Of a stretch of DNA of 64,000 nt, positions 46,399 through 58,300 are shown one piece after another. The DNA is from Desmodesmus armatus (lineage: Eukaryota; Chlorophyta; Chlorophyceae; Sphaeropleales; Scenedesmaceae). Every line of letters starts with the position of its first letter. Within the stretch, counting starts at the first letter, position 1. Below the pieces are notes generated by a model. That model searched no databases and was not told the origin of the DNA. It worked only from the letters and a program-made list of their open reading frames with translations. The stretch is from NCBI GenBank assembly GCA_007449985.2, contig VIIQ02000266.1, positions 23,002 through 87,001 on the forward strand. Reading direction: 5' to 3'. Both the position numbers and the translations under genes were made by a program.

Positions 46399-49300
46399 AC
46401 ACACACACACACAACACTCTCTCTCTTACCGTGCTCATGTAGCTGCGCAGTGCCTCCCTGCTGAACGCGGGTGCCATATGCTTGCGGCCGTGCATGCCAA
46501 ACCCCCTTTCCCTTCCCCAGACACCCGTGGACCGACACACAAGCACCCCCCCTCCCCCACTCTTGCCCCCCCCCCTGCTCTTGGCCCCGCCGCTCTGTCC
46601 ATGACTTACCGTGCTCATGTAGCTGCGCAGAGCCTCCCTGCTGAACGCGGGTGCCATGTGTTTGCGGTTGTGCATGCGGAAGACTGGATCCTCCAAGCTT
46701 CTGCGCGCCCCCTCTCCCAACATGGCATACATTGCCTCAGGATTCCAAGCAACAACCGCCTGCAACAAACAAATGTACAGCATGACAACAAAGCATGTCA
46801 AGCTGATGAACACAGGACACATTGGGGCCGTACTATCAAGCTGTCGCCCCCCCCCCCTCCAGGGGCCCCAACAAGCCAATGCACAGTGCAAGGACCCGGC
46901 CTGCTGCAGCAATCCCCTCCCCCTCCCACCACCACCACGCCCCCCCCCCCCCCTTATACTGCCACAGGCCGAGACACCCTCCCTTCCCAGCCCACATCGC
47001 CACCAACGTTCCCTGCTGTTCCCCTCCACCACAAATGCCGCATCCCCCCCCCCCTTCACCCCCCCCCCCACCTTTGAGTCCTGTTTGAGCAGTGTCTTGA
47101 TTATGTCATAGTCCAGCTACACCCTCTCTTTCAGCACATGCCGCCCCTAGCATTCCCGCTAAATCCCCCCCCCCCCGCGCCGCTATGGCCCTCATATCAC
47201 AAATGCAGCATCCCCCCTCCCCCCCCCCCCCCCCCCCCCCCCCCCCCGCGCCCCGGGAGTCCCCCCCCCCCTTCACCCCCCCCCCCCCCACCTTTGAGTC
47301 CTGTTTGAGCAGTGTCTTGATGATGTCATAGTCCAGCACGGCAACAACCTTGTTGGGACCAAGCTTCCAGCTGAACACGGGACCGTACTCCCTGCAGAGG
47401 CAACAGGCGGGGGGAGGGGTCAGTGGAGGCAGTGTTTGTGTTGCCTGCTAGGCAGACAATGTGTGTGCTTAGATATGCCGACAAAGAAACTGCAAACACC
47501 CAGCACATGCGTGTGTGTGGGATGTTTGGACCAAGCTTCCAGCTGAACACTGGGCCAAACTCCCTGCATGTAACAGAAAGGGTTGGAGGGGGGTTCGGTG
47601 CAGGGGGCGGGGCGTCAAAACGGTGTTTGTCGGATGGGGGGGTGGGGGGGGGGGGGGGCGAGGGATGTCGGTGTGTGGTCAAGAGCTTTGAAGAGGGAGG
47701 AGGCATGTGTTGTGTCTGAGAGGAGAAGGGGAAGGGGGAGGGTTGCTATGGTGTTCAGGACGAAGCTTCCAGCTGAACACGGGACCGGACTCCCTGCAGA
47801 GGCAACAGCGGGAAGGGGGGGGCGATCGATAGTGCAGGGCTCGGGGCATTCGAGGGTATGTGACGGTTGAAGAAAGAGGGGTTGATGGGTGCCATATCTG
47901 TCCAAACTCTTAGCGCACACCCACACCGCTGCAACATCGCCGCAACATGTGTGATGGCCAACACTGGATCTGGTTCAAGGCCATCCCCGCCCCATGCCAC
48001 TCTCGCCCTCACCCCTACTGCTGCCACACATCACCCTCGCCCCTCACCCCCCCCCCTCTTGCTGCCGCAGCTCCTGCAGATCAGGGTGCTCCCTGTTGCA
48101 GCCGTGTGTCTGCGTGCTGAGAGTTGAGAACAAGGCGTCTTTGTCCTCACCCTTCAGCGCACAGGTACACTGCTGCAACATAGACACACCATGTGATGCC
48201 CAACCCTGCATAAGATATGCGGCACTAGTCACCCTCCCCCCCCCTTCTGCCACCCTGACCATGACCGCCCCCCCCCCCCCCCCCTTGCTGCCGCAGCTCC
48301 TGCAAATCAGGGTGCCTGTTGCAGCCGTGTGAATGCGTGCTGAGAGTTGAGGACAAGTCAAGTTTGTCCTCACCCCCGAGCGCACAGCCACACTGCTGCA
48401 ACATAGACACACCATGCGATGCCCAACACTGCATCCAATATGCGCCAGTAGTCATCCCTTTCCCGCCTCCTGCCACTCTGACCTTAGCCCCACACTTTGC
48501 TGCTGCTGCAGATCAGGGTGCTCCCTGTTGCAGACGTGTGAATGCGTGCTGAGGGCTGAGAACAAGTGATCCTGTCCTCATCCCCTTAGCACACAGCCGC
48601 ACTGCTGCAACATAGACACACCACCCCCACCCCCGGGGTGGGCTACCCTCACCCCACCCCTGCCGCCCCCACACTTCAGAGTGCCTGTTGCAGACGTGTG
48701 TGTGTGTGCTGAGTGATGAGCACACCAATATGAGGCGTGTACACAACCACCCAGCGCACACCCACACTGCTGCAAACAGATGCATCATCTATGGCGGCAA
48801 ACACTTCAGCATGAGGCAGCTTTCACCCCCCCCCCCAAACACACACCCCACCCGTGCGACCCTCACCCCACCCCTGCTGCCGCAGGGACACGCCAGCCAC
48901 TTCCTGAGCGCACACCCACACTGTTGCAACACAGGCACGCAATGTGTGGTGGCGACCACTGCATCCGATACACGGCAGCACTCATGCCCCCCCCCCCCTG
49001 CGACCCTCACCCCACCCCTGCTGCTTCCACACTTCAGAGTGCCTGTTGCAGACATGTGAGCGTGTGCTGAGTGATGAGCACACCAATATGAGGCGTGTAC
49101 ACAACCACCCAGCGCACACCCACACTGCTGCAAACAGATGCATCATCTATGGCGGCAAACACTTCAGCATGAGGCAGCTTTCACCCCCCCCCCCCAAACA
49201 CACACCCCACCCGTGCGACCCTCACCCCACCCCTGCTGCCGCAGGGACACGCCAGCCACTTCCTGAGCGCACACCCACACTGTTGCAACACAGGCACGCA

Positions 49301-52300
49301 ATGTGTGGTGGCGACCACTGCATCCGATACACGGCAGCACTCATGCCCCCCCCCCTGCGACCCTCACCCCACCCCTGCTGCTTCCACACTTCAGAGTGCC
49401 TGTTGCAGACATGTGAGCGTGTGCTGAGTAAGTAGCACACCAATATGTGGCGTGTACACAACCACTCAGCGCACACCCACATTGCTGCAACAGAGATGCA
49501 TCATGTGTGGTGGCCAACACTACATCTGTTGTGAAGCAGTATCCCCCCCCCCCCGGGCTACCCGCACCCCAACCCTGCTGTTCTCACACCTAAGGGTACA
49601 CTGTTGCAGACGTGTGGATGTGTGCTGCGGGTTGAGGACAAGGCAAGCCATGTTTCAGCCAACCCCACCGCGCATAGCGACACTGCTGCAACAGATACCC
49701 CTTATAGTTGTGGCCAACACTACACCCAGGCTCTGCAACACCCCCCCCCCCCCCAAAAAGTCTGCCACAAATCTGGGGTCTGCTGTCGTAGGCATGTGAA
49801 TGCATGCTGAGCAATGGGCATAGCATTGTCTACGTGCCACTGATCAGCACACAACCACGCGCACTACAACAAAGACCCACCATGGTAGTAGCCAACATTG
49901 CATCCAGGCTGCAACACTACTATCAGTGCCCCCCCCCCCCCCCCACACACACACACAAGGCTTCCACACTTCAGAGTCTATGCTGCTGCAGACATGCGGA
50001 CAAGTGCTGAGAAATAAAAACAACATGCCACGAGCCTAGTGTCTCAGCGCACACCCTCACAGCTGCAAGAAAGCCCCCCACCCCCCCCCCCTTGCAATGA
50101 CCACCCTGCATCCAGGCTGCAACACTACTCTCTCCCCCCTCCCCCAAAAACCCCCACACTTCAGGGTCTGCTGTTGTCGACATGTGAATGCATGCTGAGC
50201 AATGGGCATAGCAATGTCTACGTGCCACTGATCAGCACACAACCACGCGCACTACAACAAAGACCCACCATGGTAGTAGCCAACATTGCATCCAGGCTGC
50301 AACACTACTATCAGTGCCCCCCCCCCCCCCACACACACACACACACAAGGCTTCCACACTTCAGAGTCTATGCTGCTGCAGACATGCGGACAAGTGCTGA
50401 GAAATAAAAACAAATGCCACGAGCCTAGTGTCTCAGCGCACACCCTCACAGCTGCAAGAAAGCCCCCCACCCCCCCCTTGCAATGACCACCCCTGCATCC
50501 AGGCTGCAACACTACTCTCTCCCCCCCCCCCCAAAAGCCCCCACACTTCAGGGTCTGCTGTCGTAGACATGTGAATGCATGCTGAGCAATGGGCATAGCA
50601 ATGTCTACGTGCCACTGATCAGCACACAACCACGCGCACTGCAACAAAGACCCACCATGGTAGTAGCCAACATTGCATCCAGGCTGCAACACTACTATCA
50701 GTTGCCCCCCCCCCCCACACACACACACAAAAGGCTTCCACACTTCAGGGTCTGTACTGTTGCAGATATGCGGACAAGTGCTGAGAAATAAAAACAACAT
50801 GTGACGAGCCTGATGTCTCAGCGCACACCCTCACAGCTGCAAGACAGACCCCCCCCCCCCCCCCCCCCCCCCCCCCCTTGCATTGACCACCACTGCCAGC
50901 GGATGCAGTGCATTCAGGCTGCAACACAACCCACCTCCCCACCCAAACCCCACCGCCCAAAGCTCTCACACTTCAAGGTCTCCTCTTGCAAACATGTGGA
51001 TGCCTGCTGAGTGCTGAGCACAACTGATGGTGTTACCAGCGCTGAGCGCACACCCACACCGCTGCAACAAAGACCCACTGCGGCAGTGGCCAACACTGCA
51101 TTCAATTTGACGCTTATTCCCCCCCCCTCCCCCGACCATCACCGCGAGGTCACCCCTGCTGCTCACACATTTCAGGGTCCGCTTTTGCAAACATGTGGAT
51201 GCCTGCTGAGTGCTGGGCACAACTAAACATATTCCCAGCGATCAGCGCACACCCACATCGCTGCAACCAAAACCCACTGCGGCAGTGGCCAACACTGCAT
51301 GCCGGCTGCAACACTGCTCACTGGTTAAAATCCTCAACCCCCACCCACCCACCCACCCATCCCCCAGAAAGGGGTTCCACACTTTTCAGGGTTTGTGCTG
51401 TTGCAGACGTGTGGATATGTGCTGAGCGGTGAGCACAGCGACATGATGGCAAGTCAACTACTCAGTGCACACCAACACCACGGGAAAGCATCCAGGCTGT
51501 AACACCCCCCCCCCCTTTGCAACAGCCTCCACACTTCAGGACCCATGCTGTTGCAAACGTGTTGATGTGTGCTGAGTGCTGATCTCATCTCCAACACTCA
51601 GCGCACACCCACACTGCTGCAACAAAAACACTCGGCAATGGCCAACACTGCATCCAGGCAGCAACACCACTCATCTCCCCCACTCACTCGGCCCAAAATG
51701 GGTTCTGACACTTCAGGGTCAACTGTTGCAGACGTGAACCTGAGTGCTGAAGGCCAGGCACAGCGCTAGCATGGCAAAGGACTTCAGCGCACAGCCACAC
51801 TGCTGCAACACAACCCCACTGTGGCAGTGGCCAACACTGCATCTAGACTGCAACACCATTCATCTCCCCTCCTCCCCTCCCCCCCCCCCCCCCTTCGCCC
51901 ACACTTCAGCTTACACTCTTGCAAACATATGAAATGTGTGCTGAGTGCTGAGGACAAGGCAGAAAATGTCCAACCACCACACAGCGCACACCCACACTGC
52001 TGCAACACAGGCACGCAATGTGTGGTGGCCACCACTGCTTCCAGGCTCTGCAACACCACTCATCCCCCCCGGGCCCCCCCCTGCTCACACTTCAGGTTTC
52101 ACTGTTGCAAACATGTGGATGTGTGCTGAGTGCTGAGGACAAGGCAGACTTGACCTCACCAACCAGTGCACAGCCACACTGCTGCAACACAAACCCACTG
52201 TGGCAGTAGCCAACACTGCTTCCAGGCTCTGCAACACCACTCAGCTGTGTCCTGTCCCTGGTGCAACAGGTCCAAAGCAAGCAACGCTCTGAGTGCCCAG

Positions 52301-55300
52301 CACCAAACCCACATCCCACACTGCTACCCCCCCCCCCCCCGACTGCACAGACGCAGGTTCAAGATTGACACCTGTAGCGACAGCCTGAGGTTCATATCAC
52401 CTTCCAAATAAGAAGTCCTTCCGGGGTAACAGTGGGGGGTTGGGGGTGGGCTGTTGTGGCCGTGTACTATGTGTACGGGGCTCACTGCTGGGCACACATA
52501 ACATTGCTGTAGCCCGATCCCTGGAGCAACCAGGCAAACGCTACAGCGACACTCTTGTGTGCCCAGCACTGAACCCACACAGACACTGCTGGACCCCCCC
52601 CCCCTAATTTTCTCACACGGCTGCAGGATACCAACTACTGCAAAGGGTGACACCAGTGTGATGTGTGGAGCCACACACTGACGACTAATGTAACGCTTGC
52701 TGATTCATGTGAATATGCTGGGGGCTGTGATGGCTCTCAAGGCCTTGTGAGTGTGTGTAGGTGCGGGCTCACTGCCGGGCGCACAGAGCGTTGCTGTGTT
52801 GTGTCCCTGATGTTCATCAAGAGCCACCACTACAGCGACCCTTGGTGTGCCCAGCACTGAACCCACAGCCACACTCCCCCCCCCCCCCCCCCCCCCGGGT
52901 GCGACTGAAGGGAACGACTACTGCAGGGGTGTGACACCAGGGTGACTGCTGTGTCCTCACTAACCGTCAGTGACTGATGCAAACTGCCGGTGTGGAAGTG
53001 TGCTATGATCCCCGGGTGTATGCCGTGTGTGCGGGGCTCACTGCTGGGCAAACCAAGCGTTGTTATGTCCTGTCACATGTATGGATTGCGACGAAGATTA
53101 CAGCGACCCTCAGTGTGCCCAACACCAAACCACAACACACACGCTGCTGACACCCCCCCCTCTAACTAATGCAAGGGTGACAACAGGGTGCTGCCATGTT
53201 CAAACCAAAACTGAAGGTGGCATTAAATACATTGAGTAGGAGGTGGTGTGAGCTCTCACTGCTGGGCACACAGAGCGTTGCTGTGTCTTGTCCTTGGTGT
53301 TGATGCAAGATGAAGACATCAGCGAATGTCTGTGTGCCCAGCACTGAACTCTCCCACCCACACTGCTGAACCCCTTCCTTCCCCTACGGCTGCAAGGATG
53401 CTCTATTCGAGGGGTGACAACATGAAATGGTGGTGTTGTGAACGGTCTTGAGGGCTGTCAAGGCTCTTGTGGCCTTGTAGGCGTGTGGGTGTGAGCTCAC
53501 CGCTGAGCACACAGAGTGTTGCTATGTCCTACACCTGGCGGTGCGCAAAAACAAGAATTACAGCGCCCCTCGGTGTGCCTAGCACCAAGGTCACACCCAA
53601 ACTGCCCCCCCCCCCCGGGGCGTGCGCGCAACGGCAAGAGAAAACTATTGCGCGGGTGACAGTAGGCCACTGAGGTGTTGTGGATTTTGCTGGGGGCTGT
53701 CATGGCTATAAAGATCTTGGGTATGTGGGTGTGAGCTCACAGTTGAACACACACAGTGTTGCTGTGTCGTGTCCCTCTGGTGTAAATCACAGCGACAAGA
53801 AACACAGCAACTCTCTGTGTACCCAGCACTGAACTCACGCCCCGCACTGCTGCCCCCCCCCCTCCCATAAGACGGCAGCACGAGGAAACTACATGTGTAC
53901 TGCACGGGTGTGACAAGAGCATCCTGTGACATTGCACACTGACAATGCCTGTAACACTTGCTAGTAAAAACCGACTTTACTAAGGCCTTGTGGGTGTTGG
54001 CTCACTGCTGGGCACACAGAGTGTTGCTGTGTCCCGTGACTGAGGTATACAAGGAGAACAGCAACTGTCCTGAGTGCCCAAAATCAAGCCCACACCCACC
54101 ACTGCTGACACACCCACACGGCTGCACGGGCACAGTTACGGCCTCATACTGGCTGACGCGAGGGTATTGTGTCATTTGCGGTGACAAGAACTGACCTTTG
54201 ACCAATGGAGTGTTTGCTAGGGATGGTGATGGCCCTCAGGGCATTGTGGGTGTGTGGTGCCCCGCTCAGTGCTGGGCACACAAAGCGTTGATGTGTCCTG
54301 TCCCTGCGCGCAGTAGGGACGAGGAGTACACCAACTCTCTCTGCGCCCGGGACCAAGCCCACACCACCATTGCTGACACACCCACACAGCTGCAAAGAAA
54401 CACCTACTGCGAGGCTGGGTGATACCAGGGTACTGTGTGGGGTCAAACACTGACAACTTTGATGCAGCGCTCGACTGATGTGAACCTTTGCTGACGGATG
54501 GCGGACTGTTGCTGGGAGCTGTGATGGCCCTCAAGGCAGTCAACACGAGTTGGTGTAGGCTCACTGGGCACACAGAGAGCTGCCGATCCCCGTGTACGGA
54601 TATATAAGGGAGAACAGCAACTCTCTCTGCGCCCAGGGTCAAGCCCTCACCCCGACTGCTGACACATCACCCACACCGCTGCAAGCAAACAACTACTTCC
54701 AGGCTGAGTGACACCACGGTACTGTGTGGGGTCACACACTGACAACTTTAATGTAACCCTCAACTCAAGTACACCTTTGCTGAGGGATGTGACTGTTGCT
54801 GGGGGCTGAGATAGCTCTCAAGGCAATTTAGGCGAGTGTGTGTGGGCTCACTGCTGGGCACACAGAGAGTTGCGGATTGCCGAGTACGGATGTATACTGG
54901 GAAAACAGCAACTCTCTCTGCGCCGAAGATAATCCCCACACCCGCCACTGCTGACACACCCACACCGCTGCAAGGAAACACTTACTGCAGCGGCAACACT
55001 AGGGTACTGTGTGGAGTGTCACACACTGACAACTCTCATGTAATCCTCGACTACTTTGAATCCTTGCTGAGGGATGTGACTGTTGCTGGGGGCTGTGATG
55101 ATGGCATTGTAGGTGTGTGTAGGTGTGGCCTCAGTGCCGGACACACAGAGCATTGCTGTAGCGTGTCCCTGGTGTTGCTCAGGGCAACAATTACAGCAAT
55201 CGTATGTGTGCCCAACGTCAAGCCCACACCCGCCACTGCTGATACACCCACACTGCTACAAGGAAACTATAACTACAGCGGTAATCATGACACCAGGGTC

Positions 55301-58300
55301 CTGTGTGGAACCACACGCTGCCAACTCTGATGTGACCCTCGATTGCTGTGAGCAGTTGCTGACGGTTATGACTGTTGCTGGGGGCTGTGATAGCTCTCAA
55401 GGCTCTGTAGGCGTGTGTAGGTGTAGGCTCAGTGCCGGGCACACAGAGGGTTGGTGTACCTTTCCCCCCACCACCTAGATAAAGAAAAGCCTCAACATTC
55501 CTCCGTGTGTTGGGAATCAAGCCCACACGCACATTGCTGCCACACCCACACAGTTCAGGTGCACTATTGGGTGTGTGTCGGTGCCAGGCTCACTGCTGCG
55601 CACACAAAGAACTGCTGTGACCTTTCCCCAGTGACGGGCAGAGAGAATCATCACAGCAACTGTCAGTGTGCCCAGAATCAAGCCCACATCCACCACTGCT
55701 GACACACCCACACCGCTGCAAGGAAAAAACCAGGGACGGTAACGGATCCCAGTGGTCCCCTCCTGTTCCTTTTAATTCACTCGGTGGTGACTTCTGTACA
55801 GTTGCTTCAGTGTGTGCAATTCAAAGCTCCTGTGCTTTCTGCCCCCCCCCCCCCCCCCCCTCAGGGCCTGGCTGCCTGGCTGCCTAGTGGTGTTGCTTGA
55901 CAGCTAGTGTGAGTGTGCTGTAGTGTGCGTATGCTATAGTGAGTGTGCTGTGATTGGTGATGTTGAGCTGCCCCGGAGAAGCAACTGGTTGAGATGCAGC
56001 AGGTGCTGCTGCTGGTGCCCACCATGGACGATTGTCCATGGTGGGCATATGAGTCTGCTGGGCTGTCAGCTGGTGCTTCAACATGAGCAGCACGCCTGCT
56101 CTTCGTCACCACTACGGCTGACAAACACCAAATCTCAAAAGACAAGGCTAAACTGACTGTCCCTAGCGAAGTGCATCATGTTGCCTGTTGCGATGGCGCG
56201 TAGCGTGGTGCAAGTGATGTTGTGAGGCATGACCTGGCCTTCTACGATTCCATAAGTCCATTGTATCATATGATGTTTGCGTCTGACTGTGCATCGAGCG
56301 TAGAAGTGTCATTTGTTACAAGTGCATCACCTGCTCACCTGCAGCACTTGAACACGTGTTGAAATATGTAAACGTTGTACAGAAGTGTTCTACGACAATT
56401 TCAGACCGATCACGGGATGGTGTGAATTTAGCTGAGTTTTTGTCGATTTCAGTCCTCCGGTATGCACTGTCTTTGCTGCTGTGAGACCGTCCAGTCGCTT
56501 CTGTGCATTGATGACGTTAAAAACGAATTTTACAAGCTTTTGTGCAAATGGCAGAGCATGCACATGTTGACATCTCAAAACGCATTTGCAGCTCAAGCCT
56601 GCATAGTGGCTGAATTGAAAAGTCTCTTGGTACGTTTATGTGCTGATAACGCACGCGGAGTTGCAAGGCTCGCGCGCCCGTGCTTGCTGAGATATGGGGG
56701 TCCAAAAACTGCCCCAAAAACTGCTAGATGACCTTTTACTGGGATCCGAACTACACCCAGTCTGGGTTGCACCAGGGTACTGCATGGAGCCAAAAACACT
56801 CACGCCTGATGTAACCGCCAAAAACGAAGGGGAAGGGGAAGGGGGGGGGGGCAAAAATGTGACTCAAGCAGTCACAGACAGAATTTGACTATAGCTGTCT
56901 AACACATTCACTGGTATCTCTTAATCTGGAATGGTCCCATGTCCTTACACTCCATCCATGTCTAAGATATTTAAGCTGCTGCTACTACATGCTTGTGCAT
57001 GAAAAAACTGTGCAGGGGGCGAGAGGCGGGGGGCAGGGGGGGGGGGGAGTACAGTACTGCAACTTCCAATAAGACACTCACAAACACCTCTCCAGTAAGC
57101 AAAAGGGGGGAGGCAAGAAGTGCCCAAATATTTCAGAACACTCACTGGTATCTCTCAATCAGGAATGGTCCCATGCCCTTGCGCTCCATCTCTCTTCACC
57201 TTTGACTGCTGCTGCTGCTACTACTGGATGCTTAATGATGCCCACAGCTGTGTGGGTGAAAGGGGAGGAGGACCAAGTACAGTTCTGCAGCTGCCAATCA
57301 CACACTCACAAAACCCTCTCCATCAAACAAGTGAACCATTATCAAACAAAAATGGCTACACTCACTGGTATCTCTCAATCAAGAATGGTCCCATGCCCTT
57401 GCGCTCCATCTCTCAACACGATTTAGCTGCTGCTACTACTGATTGCTGGTGTGTGTGCTCAAAGTGTCAGAAGGCAACGGGAAGGGGAGGATAAGTACAG
57501 TACTGCAACTGCTACTACCTCACTCACATACATCTCTAAAAAAAAACAAAAAAGGGAAGGCGGGGGGTGTGACTCAAGCTGTCAAAACAGACAGATAGTG
57601 CCTAAAGCTGTCACACTCACTGGTATCTCTCAATCAGGAATGGTCCCATGCCCTTGCGCTCCATCTCTCATCACCCTTTTGCTGCTGCTGCTACCTTGTG
57701 ACTGTGTGCCCCAACCTGAGGGGAATACACTATAAACAAATATGTCAAAACACTCACTGGTATCTCTCAATCAGGAATGGTCCCATGCCCTTGCGCTCCA
57801 TCTCTCCATACTCCCCAAGCAGGGGGTTCCAGGACCACCGACCCTCAGGCTCCGGCAGCTGCACAGGGGGGGGGGGACATTCAAGAAAGAAGAGTGAGGA
57901 GGGGGGGGGGGGGGGTAAGATGATGCAGAAACACGAGTGAAAAGTGAGGTGATGTTTTGATTGCTGAGGGATCATTTGCCAGTGTTGCATCATCTTATTG
58001 GGGCATTGGCGCTCCATCTCTCCATACTCCCCCAGCAGGGGGTTCCAGGACCAGCGACCCTCAGGCTCTGGCAGCTGCAGCACAACGAGGGGAAGGGTGT
58101 GTAATAAAAAGAGTGTAAGGTGCCACATTGATAGGAGTGTCCTGTGATGCAAAAAAGAATGAGTGTGGAGTGGCATGCCACCATATCAATATGCCACTGC
58201 TGCAGTGTGTATGTGCACTGCTGCAGTGCCAAAGGGGTGCTGCCACGGAAGGGGGGGGGGGGGGCATACTCCCCAGCAGGGGGTTCCATGCCCAGCGGCC

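Noticed and set aside
42803..47100. Gly-, Pro- and Cys-rich open frames in the P450 region on both strands
   Set aside because: They are translations of C/G homopolymers and CCA or CAG microsatellites.
34489..55740. CRISPR-like arrays
   Set aside because: Units are 150-365 bp, diverged and without short identical repeats and spacers; the setting is an intron of a eukaryotic gene.
52440..55740. Cys-rich secreted repeat protein on the plus strand (CRCGLSAGHTE-like motifs)
   Set aside because: The motif recurs because the DNA is a satellite; frames shift and contain stops between units, and there is no consistent splice structure.
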